Of a DNA stretch of 64,000 bases, positions 53,857-63,567 are shown one piece after another (the stretch's first letter is position 1; each line of letters begins with the position of its first letter). A model generated the notes under the pieces. That model searched no databases, was not told where the DNA came from, and was given only the letters and a program-made list of their open reading frames with translations. A program made the position numbers and the translations under genes. The stretch is from JAVBQL01 sp031549085 (lineage in GTDB: Bacteria > Spirochaetota > GWE2-31-10 > MWDO01). Location: contig JAVBQL010000016.1 in NCBI GenBank assembly GCA_031549085.1, positions 62,001 through 126,000 on the forward strand, given 5' to 3'.

Positions 53857-54306
53857 CTACAGCTTAAATTCCTCTTTTATCTTTTGCTCAAATTTATAAA
53901 AGAAATTGCTCACTGCAATTCTATCAACCACTATAACATCAGAAAAATCATCTCTTGCACTAACCTCGCTGATTAGATCTTTTATAAAAGAGATTGGAAC
54001 ATCATCTTCCACATACTCATCAAGTTTAGAGATAAAATCAAATAGATAGTTTTTATCAATATTTTCTAAGAGAGCCTCTCTCTTAAAAAAGAGCCACCTA
54101 TATTTTGATGTAAAGATCATTATCCCTTCAGCAATCTTAAATTTATCTTTAATCTTTTCTGTCCATATTGCAGCAAGCTCCGTTCCGCTCTCTGGTATAT
54201 ATAGTTCAGAATCTCCAATAAAGGTAAAAGTTTCCAATAGATATTTTTTAAACATTTCTGCTATTTTTTTGGCCTCTTTTGTAGAATACCCTATAAATAG
54301 TCTCAT
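53857..54306 (-). CDS. Small TIR-like domain protein
   Basis: A 149-residue protein that reads as a single TIR/TIR_2-like flavodoxin-type domain: MRLFIGYSTKEAKKIAEMFKK (strand A and helix), SELYIPESGTELAAIWTEKI, and AEGIMIFTSKYRWLFFKREALLENI, where a Glu in EALLEN could be the NADase-like acidic residue. The S/K-E position of bacterial TIR effectors cannot be confirmed by eye. The start at 54306 follows GGAGG; an upstream ATG overlaps that site. It sits 200 bp below cheA with no defence partner nearby. Confidence 0.55.
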   Translation of the reverse strand: MRLFIGYSTKEAKKIAEMFKKYLLETFTFIGDSELYIPESGTELAAIWTEKIKDKFKIAEGIMIFTSKYRWLFFKREALLENIDKNYLFDFISKLDEYVEDDVPISFIKDLISEVSARDDFSDVIVVDRIAVSNFFYKFEQKIKEEFKL

Positions 54307-54454
54307 TTTCGCCTCCATTTTAAATAGTTATTTACCATTCTAAAGTTGTTTTGCTCTATTTTTCCTCCTTATATTATTAAATATAACACCTTTTTGTGAA
54401 ATAGAATAGGTATTGATTTAATTAGACTTTAATGAATAAATATAACATAAATAG

Positions 54455-54488
54455 AAAGGCACAATAGATAATTATCCATTGTGCCTTT
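54455..54488 (-). terminator. Hairpin downstream of cheA
   Basis: AAAGGCACAAT (54455-54465) and ATTGTGCCTTT (54478-54488) form a perfect 11-bp stem with a 12-nt loop, 31 bp past the cheA stop. On the minus strand the tail is CTATTTATG, so termination would be only partial unless assisted. Confidence 0.7.
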
Positions 54489-54518
54489 AACTTTTATCTT
54501 TTTAAAAGTATGTTAGAA

Positions 54519-56969
54519 TTACTCTTTATTCAATCCCTCTAAAAAGTCATCAAGCTCCTCTTGTTCGTTCTTTTTTTTCTTTTCAGGCTCCACCTCTTTT
54601 GGTGCATCCTTCTCTGCTGTTCTATTTTTTCTCTCTGTAATCTCATTATAGGAGTCATTAAGATCATCATAGAGCTTGCTTATGTTTGTAATTTTATTCT
54701 CATCAGAGTAAAAATCATACTTTTCCGCAAGTTTATTTATCTCTCTTAAAGCTGCCTTAACAAGGGTGCTTGTATCAAGAATAAGAGCAACCTTTCCATC
54801 TCCAAGTACACTTGCCCCTGCAATACCATCATTGTTTTTCAACACCTCATCAAGCGCCTTAATAACAATATCCTGCTCTCCAATAAGGTTGGTTACAACC
54901 AAACCTATCTTTCGCCTATCAAAAGCAACTACAACTATATATAGATCATCGGTAGGCTTGATATTTTCATTGCTGTTTAAGCCAACAAGATCTGACAAGA
55001 ATATTACTGCCAAGGTCTCATTTCTTAGGTTATAGACTTGATAGTCATCAAACTCTTTTATCTCATCTCTCTTAACCTTTATTGTCTCCTCAACAACAGC
55101 AATTGGAATTGCAAATATACTTGAGTCAACATTCACAAGAAGAGCCTCAACAATAGTTAGTGTCAATGGAAGAACAATCGTAAACTTTGTTCCTAAACCA
55201 AAATTGGTAGATATATCAACTCTTCCTCTAAGTTTCTCTATCTGAGTCTTAACAACATCCATTCCAACCCCGCGTCCGGAGAGGCTTGTTACCTCTTTTT
55301 TTGTACTGAAACCCGGCTCAAATATATAGTTTAATATCTCTGCAGTTGAAACTGTTGCTGCTATCTGCTGTGTTACAAGCCCTTTTTCAATTGCTTTCTC
55401 TCTTATACTCTCAACATTAAGTCCCTTGCCATCATCACTAACCTCTATATATATAGAAGAACCCTCTTGATAGGCCTTAAGGCCTACTCTTCCATCTTTT
55501 GGCTTTCCTGCCTTTTCTCTCTCTTCTGGCTCTTCAATACCATGATCAATACTATTTCTAATTAAGTGTGTAAGAGGCTCTGCAATAAGCTCAATTACTG
55601 TTCTATCAATCTCTGTTGTCTCTCCAGTAATCTCAAGATTAACATTCTTATGTATTGAGTTTGCCAAATCTCTAACCATACGAGGAAACTTTGAGAAAAC
55701 ATTGCCAATTGGAACCATTCTAGCCTGCATCATACCCATCTGCATCTGATCAGTAATACGCTCAAGCTCATTTGTTGCATCATCAAGCTCTGTTCTAATC
55801 TCTTGAATTGGTGTATGCTCATTAAGTTTATCTTTTATCTGCACAAAGCGAGATCTATTTATAATAAGCTCACCAACCAAGTTCATAAGCATATCAAGAC
55901 GCTCTATATCAACTCTAACAGTCTGTTTTTGAATCTCTTTGTTTTGACCGATGCTAGGTATAGCTTTCTTTTCCTCTTTTGGAGCAGCAATTATTGTATC
56001 TTTTTTACTATCTTCCTCTTCGTGAGGCTTCTCTGCTGCTTTTTTCTCAGCCTCCTCTTTTTTAGTCTGCTCCTCAAGCTGCTTTGCCCACTCTTTCTCA
56101 ATGTCTTCAGCCTCTTGAACCTCACTTTCACTTAAGCCTGTATCCAATATGGTAATATTAAGTCCAAGCTTGCTTCTTAGAATCTCTCCACCTATATTGT
56201 TAATAATAATTTTATCAACCTGATCGACATCTGCACACTCTTTTATTTTGCTCTCTTCTGCAACTCCAAGAAAATATGCAGTAACAGAACCAAACTTGTT
56301 GTCTTCAGTCTCCATCAATATATCTGGGACAGTCTTTAAAACATTTCCAAGATTAACAAGATTGTTGTATACAAGATATGCTCTTGGATACTTCATATCA
56401 CACTCATCCTCTATGTGATATACAATCTTATAAAATTTCTCCCCCCTATCTATTGAGTCCTCTATTGTGCTCTTATCTGTTTCCGAAAAAATATCATCAA
56501 TATCAGCATTTGAAATCTCTTGTTTAACTGTTTCACTACTCACTTTAGATGGGGTTGTCTCTTTTTTAGAGTCTGCAGGCTTCTCTTCATTTAATATCAG
56601 TGCCATTGGATCAACAACATCAGATATATCATATGAATTTTCATTTTCACCATTTTGAATAGCAGTGATTAGAGACATAATCCTATCAAAAGCAGCAAAG
56701 AGAACATCCATTATATGTCTATCAACAATGAGAATTCCACGCCTAACTCTCTCAAATATATCCTCCATCCTATGCGATATTGTGGACATATTTTTAAAGC
56801 CAACAAGAGCCGATTCGCTCTTTATTGAGTGGGTCATTCTAAAAATTTCATTAATAACATCTTTATCTGTTGGGGAATCTTCTAAAAGAAGAAGCTGTTT
56901 ATTAAGATTATCTAAGAGTTCTAAAACCTCTTCCAAAAAAGCTTCCTGCAATCTTTTATCATCATACAT
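54519..56969 (-). CDS. cheA: Chemotaxis histidine kinase CheA
   Basis: The central kinase of chemotaxis, passing phosphate to CheY and CheB. Domains in the 816 residues: P1 Hpt with H47 (MTHSIKSESALVGF), a P2-like region (about 185-290), an acidic/Lys-rich linker, P3 dimerisation (VRVDIERLDMLMNLVGELIINRSRF), P4 ATPase (LTHLIRNSIDHGIE, DDGKGL, GRGVGMDVVK) and P5 CheW-like domain (TIVEALLVNVDSSIFAIPIAVV). It is longer than E. coli CheA (654), mostly through the linkers and the C-terminal tail. It is the last gene of the Hsp70-J-cheW-cheR-cheA operon. Confidence 0.96.
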   Translation of the reverse strand: MYDDKRLQEAFLEEVLELLDNLNKQLLLLEDSPTDKDVINEIFRMTHSIKSESALVGFKNMSTISHRMEDIFERVRRGILIVDRHIMDVLFAAFDRIMSLITAIQNGENENSYDISDVVDPMALILNEEKPADSKKETTPSKVSSETVKQEISNADIDDIFSETDKSTIEDSIDRGEKFYKIVYHIEDECDMKYPRAYLVYNNLVNLGNVLKTVPDILMETEDNKFGSVTAYFLGVAEESKIKECADVDQVDKIIINNIGGEILRSKLGLNITILDTGLSESEVQEAEDIEKEWAKQLEEQTKKEEAEKKAAEKPHEEEDSKKDTIIAAPKEEKKAIPSIGQNKEIQKQTVRVDIERLDMLMNLVGELIINRSRFVQIKDKLNEHTPIQEIRTELDDATNELERITDQMQMGMMQARMVPIGNVFSKFPRMVRDLANSIHKNVNLEITGETTEIDRTVIELIAEPLTHLIRNSIDHGIEEPEEREKAGKPKDGRVGLKAYQEGSSIYIEVSDDGKGLNVESIREKAIEKGLVTQQIAATVSTAEILNYIFEPGFSTKKEVTSLSGRGVGMDVVKTQIEKLRGRVDISTNFGLGTKFTIVLPLTLTIVEALLVNVDSSIFAIPIAVVEETIKVKRDEIKEFDDYQVYNLRNETLAVIFLSDLVGLNSNENIKPTDDLYIVVVAFDRRKIGLVVTNLIGEQDIVIKALDEVLKNNDGIAGASVLGDGKVALILDTSTLVKAALREINKLAEKYDFYSDENKITNISKLYDDLNDSYNEITERKNRTAEKDAPKEVEPEKKKKNEQEELDDFLEGLNKE

Positions 56970-56996
56970 ATAAAAACATCTCCCTCTTTTTAAAGC

Positions 56997-57818
56997 TTAT
57001 GTTTTATGATAAATTGGAACATCGCCAACTTTAACAAACTCAAATTTTGTATCTATAGAGTAGAGAGACTCGCTATGTCCCACAAAAAAGTAGGAGTCCT
57101 TATTCAAGCTCTCATAAAATTTATTAACAATATAATGCTGTGTAATTGCATCAAAATAGATCATCACATTTCTGCATAGTATAATATCATACTTTCTAAC
57201 ATATGGATCACTCTTTAGATTAACCCTTGAAAACTTCACAAAATCGACAATATCTCTATCCAAAAGATATTTGCCTGTACTATAATCTTTCTTAAAGTAT
57301 CCTCCGCGAAACTCATCAGGAACAAACCTTAGTTTCTTCTCATCATAGAGCCCGCTCTGAGCCTCTGCCAAGATCTCACTGCTTAGATCTGAAGCATATA
57401 TCGAAAAAAGGCTCTTTTTTAAAAGATCTCTATCTTTTAAAAGTATGCAAAGAGTATATACCTCTTCACCTGAAGAGCAGCCAGCACTCCATATAGAGAT
57501 TGGCGTCTCCTTCTCTTTCAAAAACCTTGGAATAATATATTCCATAAGAGAATCATAATGCTGAACATGCCTAAAAAAATAGGTCTCATTTGTTGTTACA
57601 ACATTAAGCATCTCTTCAATCTCCGCCTTTGACCCGGGAGATTTTATATATTTCAAATACTCTTCATATGAAGAGAACCCTGTAGCTCTAAGTCTTTTTC
57701 TCAATCTATTTGAAAGTAGAAAAAGCTTTGAATCCTTAAAAGAGATGCCTGATAGATCATAAATCAGTTTTGCAAACTCTTTAAACTCTTCATTTGTTAA
57801 CTTTGGAAAAAGTATCAT
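56997..57818 (-). CDS. cheR: Chemoreceptor methyltransferase CheR
   Basis: It methylates glutamates on chemoreceptors using SAM. The 273-residue protein has the N-terminal helical domain and a methyltransferase domain with the SAM motif IWSAGCSSGEEVYTL, the family's ATDLS-like YASDLSSEIL, and CRNVMIYFD. It has no C-terminal pentapeptide-docking extension. It lies 23 bp after cheW and 27 bp before cheA. Confidence 0.96.
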   Translation of the reverse strand: MILFPKLTNEEFKEFAKLIYDLSGISFKDSKLFLLSNRLRKRLRATGFSSYEEYLKYIKSPGSKAEIEEMLNVVTTNETYFFRHVQHYDSLMEYIIPRFLKEKETPISIWSAGCSSGEEVYTLCILLKDRDLLKKSLFSIYASDLSSEILAEAQSGLYDEKKLRFVPDEFRGGYFKKDYSTGKYLLDRDIVDFVKFSRVNLKSDPYVRKYDIILCRNVMIYFDAITQHYIVNKFYESLNKDSYFFVGHSESLYSIDTKFEFVKVGDVPIYHKT

Positions 57819-57841
57819 ACTTTTTATTATGTTTTAAAGTC

Positions 57842-58309
57842 TTATATTTCGACTTTTATATCTTCTGTGCTTTGTAAAATTCTAGATATCTCTAAAATTA
57901 TAACCAATTTATCATTAAGCTTTCCAATAGCGTTTATAAATTCTGCTTTCAATCCAGAAACTGTAGGAAGAGACTGCTCTATCTGATCGGCAGCAAGAGT
58001 AACAACTTCGGCAACAGCATCAACCACCACACCAAATTGTCTCTTACCAATTTCAACAATGATGATCTTTGTTCTTTTACTTACCTCAATCTTCTCCATT
58101 CCAAATCTTTTACGAAGATCAATTACGGGGATAACGTTACCTCTCATATTTATAACTCCCTCTATAAATTTGGGAGCTTTTGGAACCACTGTTATCTCTT
58201 CCATCTTCTTTATTTCAAAAACGTGTTCAATTGGAATTCCATAGTTTCCTTTACCTAAAGTAAAAAGAATAAGTTGTCTCTCTCCGCTTAGAGCTGCGCC
58301 CTCTTGCAT
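57842..58309 (-). CDS. cheW: Chemotaxis coupling protein CheW
   Basis: A 155-residue coupling protein linking receptors with CheA. Typical text: LILFTLGKGNYGIPIEHVFEIKKMEEITVVPKAPKFIEGVINMRGNVIPVIDLRKRFG. The start is ATG 58309, preceded by GGAGGAG; a TTG at 58327 overlaps that site. Being inside the cheR-cheA operon, this is the likely main CheW, in contrast to the solo copy at 25485. Confidence 0.95.
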   Translation of the reverse strand: MQEGAALSGERQLILFTLGKGNYGIPIEHVFEIKKMEEITVVPKAPKFIEGVINMRGNVIPVIDLRKRFGMEKIEVSKRTKIIIVEIGKRQFGVVVDAVAEVVTLAADQIEQSLPTVSGLKAEFINAIGKLNDKLVIILEISRILQSTEDIKVEI

Positions 58310-58328
58310 AAACTTCTCCTCCTTCAAA

Positions 58329-59201
58329 TTAACTAGCTGCTATTTTTTCTATTAATACTCTTATATTACTTGTAACATCTTTAAAAATCAATTCTAATTC
58401 TTGTTTTTTTATATTAATTTTTAACTTAACCATTATCTTTAGAATAGCAATCTTAACCTCTTCGCTGCCATTATTAAGCCCATCAAATAGAATACTTCTA
58501 AAATAATTGCTGTTTCCAACAATCATATAGATTGCCTTTATAATATCAACTCTATACAGAGAATCTATATTTTCAAAACTCTCTTTAAGAAATGGAAGCA
58601 CCCTTCTAATTTTTAAAAAACCAAGTCCCCAGAGAGCAGCACGTCTCACCTCAATAGATTCATCGTTCAAATAATTTTGTATCACTGGATAGATACTCTT
58701 TTTGCCTTTTTTAACAAGAGCAACTATAGAGTGAACCTTAACAAATGAGTTGCTTGAAATTTCAAGCCTCTCAATCAACTCATCGGTTGTAATATTCAAA
58801 ATCTCATATGGAAGCTCTAAGGAACCACAAGAGAAATCAAGATCACTGTCAAAAGCTCTAACAGTAGTAGAAGATGAGATGTTTTTAAAAGCAATCTTCA
58901 TCTTTTTTATAAAATCATTTGAACTCTTTACAAGTTTCTCATATTGAAAATTAACCTTTTTAAAGAGAGAATTCTCTTTTGCATACTGTCTATCATACTC
59001 ATCTTTAGAGTGGGGGTCTTTCAAAACTATATAGGCCTTAACAATCTCTTTAAATTTATCACCTGCGTTAGAGTTTTTGTTTACATCAGGATGATATTTT
59101 AATGCCAATTTTTTATATGCCCTCTTTATCTCTTCAATAGAGGCATCTCTATCAACATTCAAAATATCATAGTAGTTTAACTCTATATCTAAACTTTGCA
59201 T
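58329..59201 (-). CDS. J-domain protein with HEAT-like repeats
   Basis: A 290-residue co-chaperone. The J domain (about 7-72) has YDILNVDRDASIEEIKRAYKKLALKYHPDVNK with the essential HPD. Unlike DnaJ it lacks the G/F region and zinc-finger domain. The rest (about 135-285) is a set of HEAT-type helices (VKVHSIVALVKKGKKSIYPVIQNYLNDESIEVRRAALWGLGFL), a client- or scaffold-binding surface. It lies 21 bp below the Hsp70 gene, so the pair is a dedicated chaperone system. Confidence 0.85.
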   Translation of the reverse strand: MQSLDIELNYYDILNVDRDASIEEIKRAYKKLALKYHPDVNKNSNAGDKFKEIVKAYIVLKDPHSKDEYDRQYAKENSLFKKVNFQYEKLVKSSNDFIKKMKIAFKNISSSTTVRAFDSDLDFSCGSLELPYEILNITTDELIERLEISSNSFVKVHSIVALVKKGKKSIYPVIQNYLNDESIEVRRAALWGLGFLKIRRVLPFLKESFENIDSLYRVDIIKAIYMIVGNSNYFRSILFDGLNNGSEEVKIAILKIMVKLKINIKKQELELIFKDVTSNIRVLIEKIAAS

Positions 59202-59222
59202 ATCAAACCCTAAAAAACTTTC

Positions 59223-60968
59223 TTAAGAAATTAAACAATTTTCTTCTATCAGTATATCATCGGTAGTTTTACTCATAATCAATAACTCTTCATAAAGTTC
59301 TTTTAATATATTTATATTGGTTTTAAGAAGGCTAATGTTCTCTTCATCAATCATTTTATAGATTTTTAAAACAAGTTCATCAATCTCATTTAGTGTATCA
59401 TTGTCTATTTTTATCTCTTTTTTAAGGAGATCAAACTTTATAATAAGCTCTTTTGCACTGTTTGAGAGATGAGAAATTGTCTCAACATTATCAAAAAGAT
59501 ACTCCTCCTTAGTAAAAAGCTCAAGCTCCTCTTTTGATAAATTACATTTTGAATTTACAATAATCTCAGCACTTTGAAGTGTATCTATATCCCTCGCTGT
59601 AACCCTAACAATTGAGTCAACATTAATATCAAATGTAACCTCTATCTTTGGAACACCCTTTTTCTCTTTTCTTATTTTAGTTAGGATAAATTTCCCAAGA
59701 CTCATATTCTCGTAGGAATTTTTACTTTCACCCTGAAGTATATGAACTTCAACCTCTTCTTGATTATCAACAACTGTTGTAAAAATCTTTTTGGCCTCCA
59801 TAGGAATGGGAGAGTTTCTTGGAATTACTGGAACAAAGAGTCCTCCATCAATCTCAATACCCAAGCTAAGTGGAGTTATGTCAAGAAGAACGACTCCATC
59901 AATCTCCCCATTTATAATACCACCCTGTATTGCAGCACCCAAAGCAACAATCTCATCAGGATTTATAACATGTTTAAGATCTCTATTAACAAACTTGGAG
60001 AGCCTATTTCTAACTAGAGGGACATAGGTAGAGCCACCAACCATTATTATCTTATCAATATCATCTATATCAAATGAGGCCTCTCTAAGCGCTTCAGCAG
60101 TCAAATCTATTGTCCTCTCAACCAAATCCTCTATTATCTTTTCAAACTCACTTCTTGTAATGCTAAATTTTAGATGTTTTGGTCCATTTGCATCAGCACT
60201 GATGAATGGTATATTTATTGTATGAAAGGTCTTTTCTGAGAGAACTATCTTTGCTTTCTCCACCTCTTCATCAATTTTTTGAGTTGCATATTTATCAAAG
60301 CTCAAATCTATACCACTCTCCTCTTCAAACTGCTCTATAATCATCTTTCTCAGTCTATTGTTAAAATCTATCCCGCCAAGCTTATTGTCTCCCTTGGTTG
60401 ATTTCACCTCAAACACACCGCCTTCAATCTCCAATATAGAGACATCAAACGTACCACCGCCTAAATCATATATCAACACATTTATTTTTATATTATTTAT
60501 TCCATAAGCAAGAGCAGCAGAGGTTGGCTCATTTATTATTCGAAGAACATTTAAACCTGCAAGTGTTCCTGCATCTATTGTTGCCTGCCTTGCAGCATCA
60601 TTAAAGTAGGCAGGTACAGTAATCACTGCATCTGTAACCCTCTCTTTAAGATAGCCCTCCGCATCACTCTTTAACTTTGATAGTATAAAGCTTGAAATCT
60701 GTTCAGGGCGAAATCTCTTACCTTCAAAAAAGAATCCAAAATCCTCGCCCATCTTTCTTTTAATATTTAATACTGTCCTAGCAGAGTTTGTTATAAGTTG
60801 ATTTTTTGCCACCTCTCCAACTAGGACCTCTTTTGTTTTAGAAAAAGCAACAACTGAGGGAGTTAAATTATTACCATTTGAGTTTGGAATAATCTTTGCC
60901 TCACCATTGTCAAGATATGATATAACCGAGTTTGTGGTGCCCAAATCAATTCCTATAGTCTTTCCCAT
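59223..60968 (-). CDS. Hsp70-family chaperone, short DnaK paralogue
   Basis: A 581-residue Hsp70, shorter than canonical DnaK (about 610-640). The ATPase motifs are intact: GIDLGTTNSVISYL, VPAYFNDAARQAT, RIINEPTSAALAYG, DLGGGTFDVSI and MVGGSTYVPLVR. The substrate domain has LLDITPLSLGIEIDGG and VTFDINVDSIVRVTARD. It lacks the insert near residue 80-100 found in many Gram-negative DnaKs and the usual acidic C-terminal tail. It is paired with an unusual J protein in a chemotaxis operon, so it is probably not the housekeeping DnaK. Confidence 0.85.
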   Translation of the reverse strand: MGKTIGIDLGTTNSVISYLDNGEAKIIPNSNGNNLTPSVVAFSKTKEVLVGEVAKNQLITNSARTVLNIKRKMGEDFGFFFEGKRFRPEQISSFILSKLKSDAEGYLKERVTDAVITVPAYFNDAARQATIDAGTLAGLNVLRIINEPTSAALAYGINNIKINVLIYDLGGGTFDVSILEIEGGVFEVKSTKGDNKLGGIDFNNRLRKMIIEQFEEESGIDLSFDKYATQKIDEEVEKAKIVLSEKTFHTINIPFISADANGPKHLKFSITRSEFEKIIEDLVERTIDLTAEALREASFDIDDIDKIIMVGGSTYVPLVRNRLSKFVNRDLKHVINPDEIVALGAAIQGGIINGEIDGVVLLDITPLSLGIEIDGGLFVPVIPRNSPIPMEAKKIFTTVVDNQEEVEVHILQGESKNSYENMSLGKFILTKIRKEKKGVPKIEVTFDINVDSIVRVTARDIDTLQSAEIIVNSKCNLSKEELELFTKEEYLFDNVETISHLSNSAKELIIKFDLLKKEIKIDNDTLNEIDELVLKIYKMIDEENISLLKTNINILKELYEELLIMSKTTDDILIEENCLIS

Positions 60969-61079
60969 TGCCTATCCTTACATCTAAATAAATTATTAAC
61001 TCAATTAAAATAGAGAAAAAAGCCATTAGCAAATGATAATATAGAATAAATTATAAAAAAGAAATGTTAAATAAAGAGT

Positions 61080-61664
61080 TCAGCTTTTGACAGTCTTGAA
61101 ATTCAGAATAAACTCCATCTCGCCAGAAGAGAGAGATAATTTATTTTTTATCTCAGTCTCACTAAAGCCTCTCTCAAGAAGGAATTCAACCTTTTCACTA
61201 AGGTTCATCTCCTTTAAAAGAGAATCGATGTCAAACATTGCCTCACTATTAACCCTAACATTTTCTCTTGTTTTATCACTTGTTAATAGAGTATCATCAA
61301 GATTTTCGGCACTTTGACCACTTTGTTTTACGATTTTTTGAGGTGAATAGGTAAAATTATTTAGCTTTGACTCTTTGCTCTCTATCTCTAAATCCAGCTC
61401 TTTTATCCTATTTTCGAGAGAGTGTGTTCTCTTCTCAACATATTTAAGGAGTGAATGAAGTTTTTTTGTCTTTGTTTCAACCAAATCAATATTGTTGTAG
61501 GTAACCTCATCAAGACGAGTTATAATATCATTGATCTCAGATTTTATATCTTTCAAGACCTCTTGATTTGTAGTAAGGCGAGTAATTTTTCTTTTTAAGA
61601 AGAAGTAGCCAAAAACTATAATAGATATATTTATAAAAAAAAGAAGAAAAGCAGCAAAATTCAT
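61080..61664 (-). CDS. Membrane-anchored coiled-coil protein
   Basis: A 194-residue protein with one N-terminal membrane helix (about 3-22), a long coiled coil (about 30-100), a polar linker, and a C-terminal helical segment (about 150-190; MNLSEKVEFLLERGFSETEIKNKLSLSSGEMEFIL) that reads like a small helix-turn-helix. Similar short proteins occur next to spirochaete chemotaxis or flagellar genes, but I do not recognise a named family. It is upstream of the Hsp70 gene with a 111-bp gap. Confidence 0.6.
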   Translation of the reverse strand: MNFAAFLLFFINISIIVFGYFFLKRKITRLTTNQEVLKDIKSEINDIITRLDEVTYNNIDLVETKTKKLHSLLKYVEKRTHSLENRIKELDLEIESKESKLNNFTYSPQKIVKQSGQSAENLDDTLLTSDKTRENVRVNSEAMFDIDSLLKEMNLSEKVEFLLERGFSETEIKNKLSLSSGEMEFILNFKTVKS

Positions 61665-61724
61665 ATCAATAAAGTCCCCCCTCCCCGTAACTTTTGAAAA
61701 TTATAATGATTATCTATAAAAAAT

Positions 61725-61749
61725 ATGCCCCTCTTATAAAGAGAGGCAT
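61725..61749 (-). terminator. Terminator of the small exported protein gene
   Basis: ATGCCCCTCTT and AGAGAGGCAT pair across a short loop (61725-61749). On the minus strand the stem is followed by ATTTTTTATAG. Confidence 0.8.
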
Positions 61750-61764
61750 CAAAAATTATCTAAA

Positions 61765-62220
61765 TTAATAAACAAGCTCTATATCTTCAAAGCTCTTAAC
61801 CTTAGCAAACTCATCTTTCTCATCTTTGCTAAGAGAAGTTTTATATTTGAATTTTGTACTTCCAAAATTTGCTGGTGGTACATACATCTTCAATCTATCT
61901 GGCTTTCCATCTTTCAAGATGAGGTTCATTTGATTTCTTACAGCTGCTGTATTAGAGACAATCTTAATGACCTTTTTTGATGCGAAAACAGAGAGAGGAA
62001 TATACGCAGTGCTTAAAGATAGATTATACTCTGTTCTATATTCTACTATAGTACCTTGAGGTGTATCAGTAATGGATGCAATTAAAAAATTTATTGTAGT
62101 AAATTTAGTATCAGCACTAACTTTTGAGTCATCGTGACCATCAGCCTCTTGAGCAAACATAAAGAGTGCTAATGAAAAGAAAATAGCAGTAAAAATAGAT
62201 ATCTTCAATTTATTAAACAT
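61765..62220 (-). CDS. Small exported protein, unrecognised
   Basis: A 151-residue protein with a signal peptide (about 1-23, FMFAQ) and a beta-rich mature part (FTTINFLIASITDTPQGTIVEYRTEYNLSLSTAYIPLSVF). No family is recognised. The aqueous mature domain and signal suggest a periplasmic or surface protein. AAGGAGG is present upstream of the ATG. It is monocistronic with a strong terminator. Confidence 0.65.
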   Translation of the reverse strand: MFNKLKISIFTAIFFSLALFMFAQEADGHDDSKVSADTKFTTINFLIASITDTPQGTIVEYRTEYNLSLSTAYIPLSVFASKKVIKIVSNTAAVRNQMNLILKDGKPDRLKMYVPPANFGSTKFKYKTSLSKDEKDEFAKVKSFEDIELVY

Positions 62221-62412
62221 TAAAAATCCTCCTTAAAAATGGACAAACAGAAAATAGATTCACACCATAATATAACTATATAAGATAAAAATCAATATAA
62301 AATTAAAATAATTTAATTGACTTTGTTAAATTAAAATAAATTTATCTCTTTTTTATAATTAATTTTACCTTTTTTAATATCATAATGGTATAATTCATTA
62401 TCGGAGAAAATT

Positions 62413-63558
62413 ATGATATATAAAGAATTTGGTAAAACTGGCATAAAAATGTCTAAATTGGGCTTTGGTGCTATGAGGCTGCCTACAATAACAATTAATG
62501 ATAAATCTGTTCTTGATTATGAAAAATCGACTGAAATCATAAGGAAAGCGATCGAACTTGGGGTGAACTACTTTGATTCAGCTCCCTACTATTGTGATGG
62601 GGAAAGCGAATATGCACTTGGAAAGGCTATCAAGGGATATCGAGATAAAATATACATATCAACCAAAAATCCTATTGAGAACTCCTCTGGTGATGATTGG
62701 AGAAAGAGATTAGAGAACTCTCTAAAAAAATTGGATATCGACTATATTGATTTCTATCATATGTGGGGGATAAGCTTAGATACTTTTAGAAATAAGATTA
62801 ATGTGCCAAAAGGACCAATGGAGACAGCGCTAAAAGCAAAAGATGAGGGACTTATCAAACATATATCATTCTCTTTCCATGATGAACCAAACAATATGAG
62901 AGAGATAATAGATAGTGGATATTTTGAGTCGGTTCTTATGCAATATAACCTACTTGATAGATCTAATGAAGAGAATATTAAATATGCCGATGAGAAGGGG
63001 CTGGGGGTTGTGATAATGGGACCTGTTGGTGGTGGGCGCTTGGGCGCTCCATCTGAAGTTTTGAAAAAGGTATTAAAAAAAGATTTTGCTAGCACTGCAG
63101 AGATGGCACTGCGTTTTGTGCTTGCCAATGAGGGAGTGAATATTGCCCTATCTGGGATGAGCACAGTTGAGATGGTAGAAGAGAATGCAAAGGTTGCCTC
63201 AATAGAGGGGAAGCTTACAACAGAGGAGCTTAATACAATAAACAAGATGATGGAGGAGAATAAAAAGCTATCAGACCTATATTGTACCGGCTGTAAATAT
63301 TGTATGCCATGCCCACAAGGGATTAATATACCATATCTATTTACACTTATGAACTACTATAAAGTATATGGTTTAATTGATTTTGCGAAGAGTGCTTATG
63401 AAAAGACAAAGATTCCACTTGATAAAAGAAATAATTATGAAAAAGAGAATGGGCTTGATGCCTCTCACTGCATTGAGTGCGGAGCTTGTGAAGCAAAATG
63501 CCCGCAGCATATAAAGATTATTAAGCAACTAAAAGAGACTGATAGGGCTTTAGGGTAA
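62413..63558 (+). CDS. Aldo/keto reductase with C-terminal ferredoxin domain
   Basis: A 381-residue enzyme. The N-terminal AKR barrel (about 1-280) has the catalytic Asp-Tyr-Lys-His-type positions in FDSAPYY, STKNP and YHMW. The C-terminal domain carries CTGCKYCMPCPQGIN and CIECGACEAKCPQH, cysteines for one or two [4Fe-4S] clusters. Such fusions are widespread in anaerobes and are likely electron-transfer oxidoreductases of unknown substrate. CGGAGA precedes the ATG. It converges with ftsK. Confidence 0.9.
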   Translation: MIYKEFGKTGIKMSKLGFGAMRLPTITINDKSVLDYEKSTEIIRKAIELGVNYFDSAPYYCDGESEYALGKAIKGYRDKIYISTKNPIENSSGDDWRKRLENSLKKLDIDYIDFYHMWGISLDTFRNKINVPKGPMETALKAKDEGLIKHISFSFHDEPNNMREIIDSGYFESVLMQYNLLDRSNEENIKYADEKGLGVVIMGPVGGGRLGAPSEVLKKVLKKDFASTAEMALRFVLANEGVNIALSGMSTVEMVEENAKVASIEGKLTTEELNTINKMMEENKKLSDLYCTGCKYCMPCPQGINIPYLFTLMNYYKVYGLIDFAKSAYEKTKIPLDKRNNYEKENGLDASHCIECGACEAKCPQHIKIIKQLKETDRALG

Positions 63559-63567
63559 TCTGCTATA

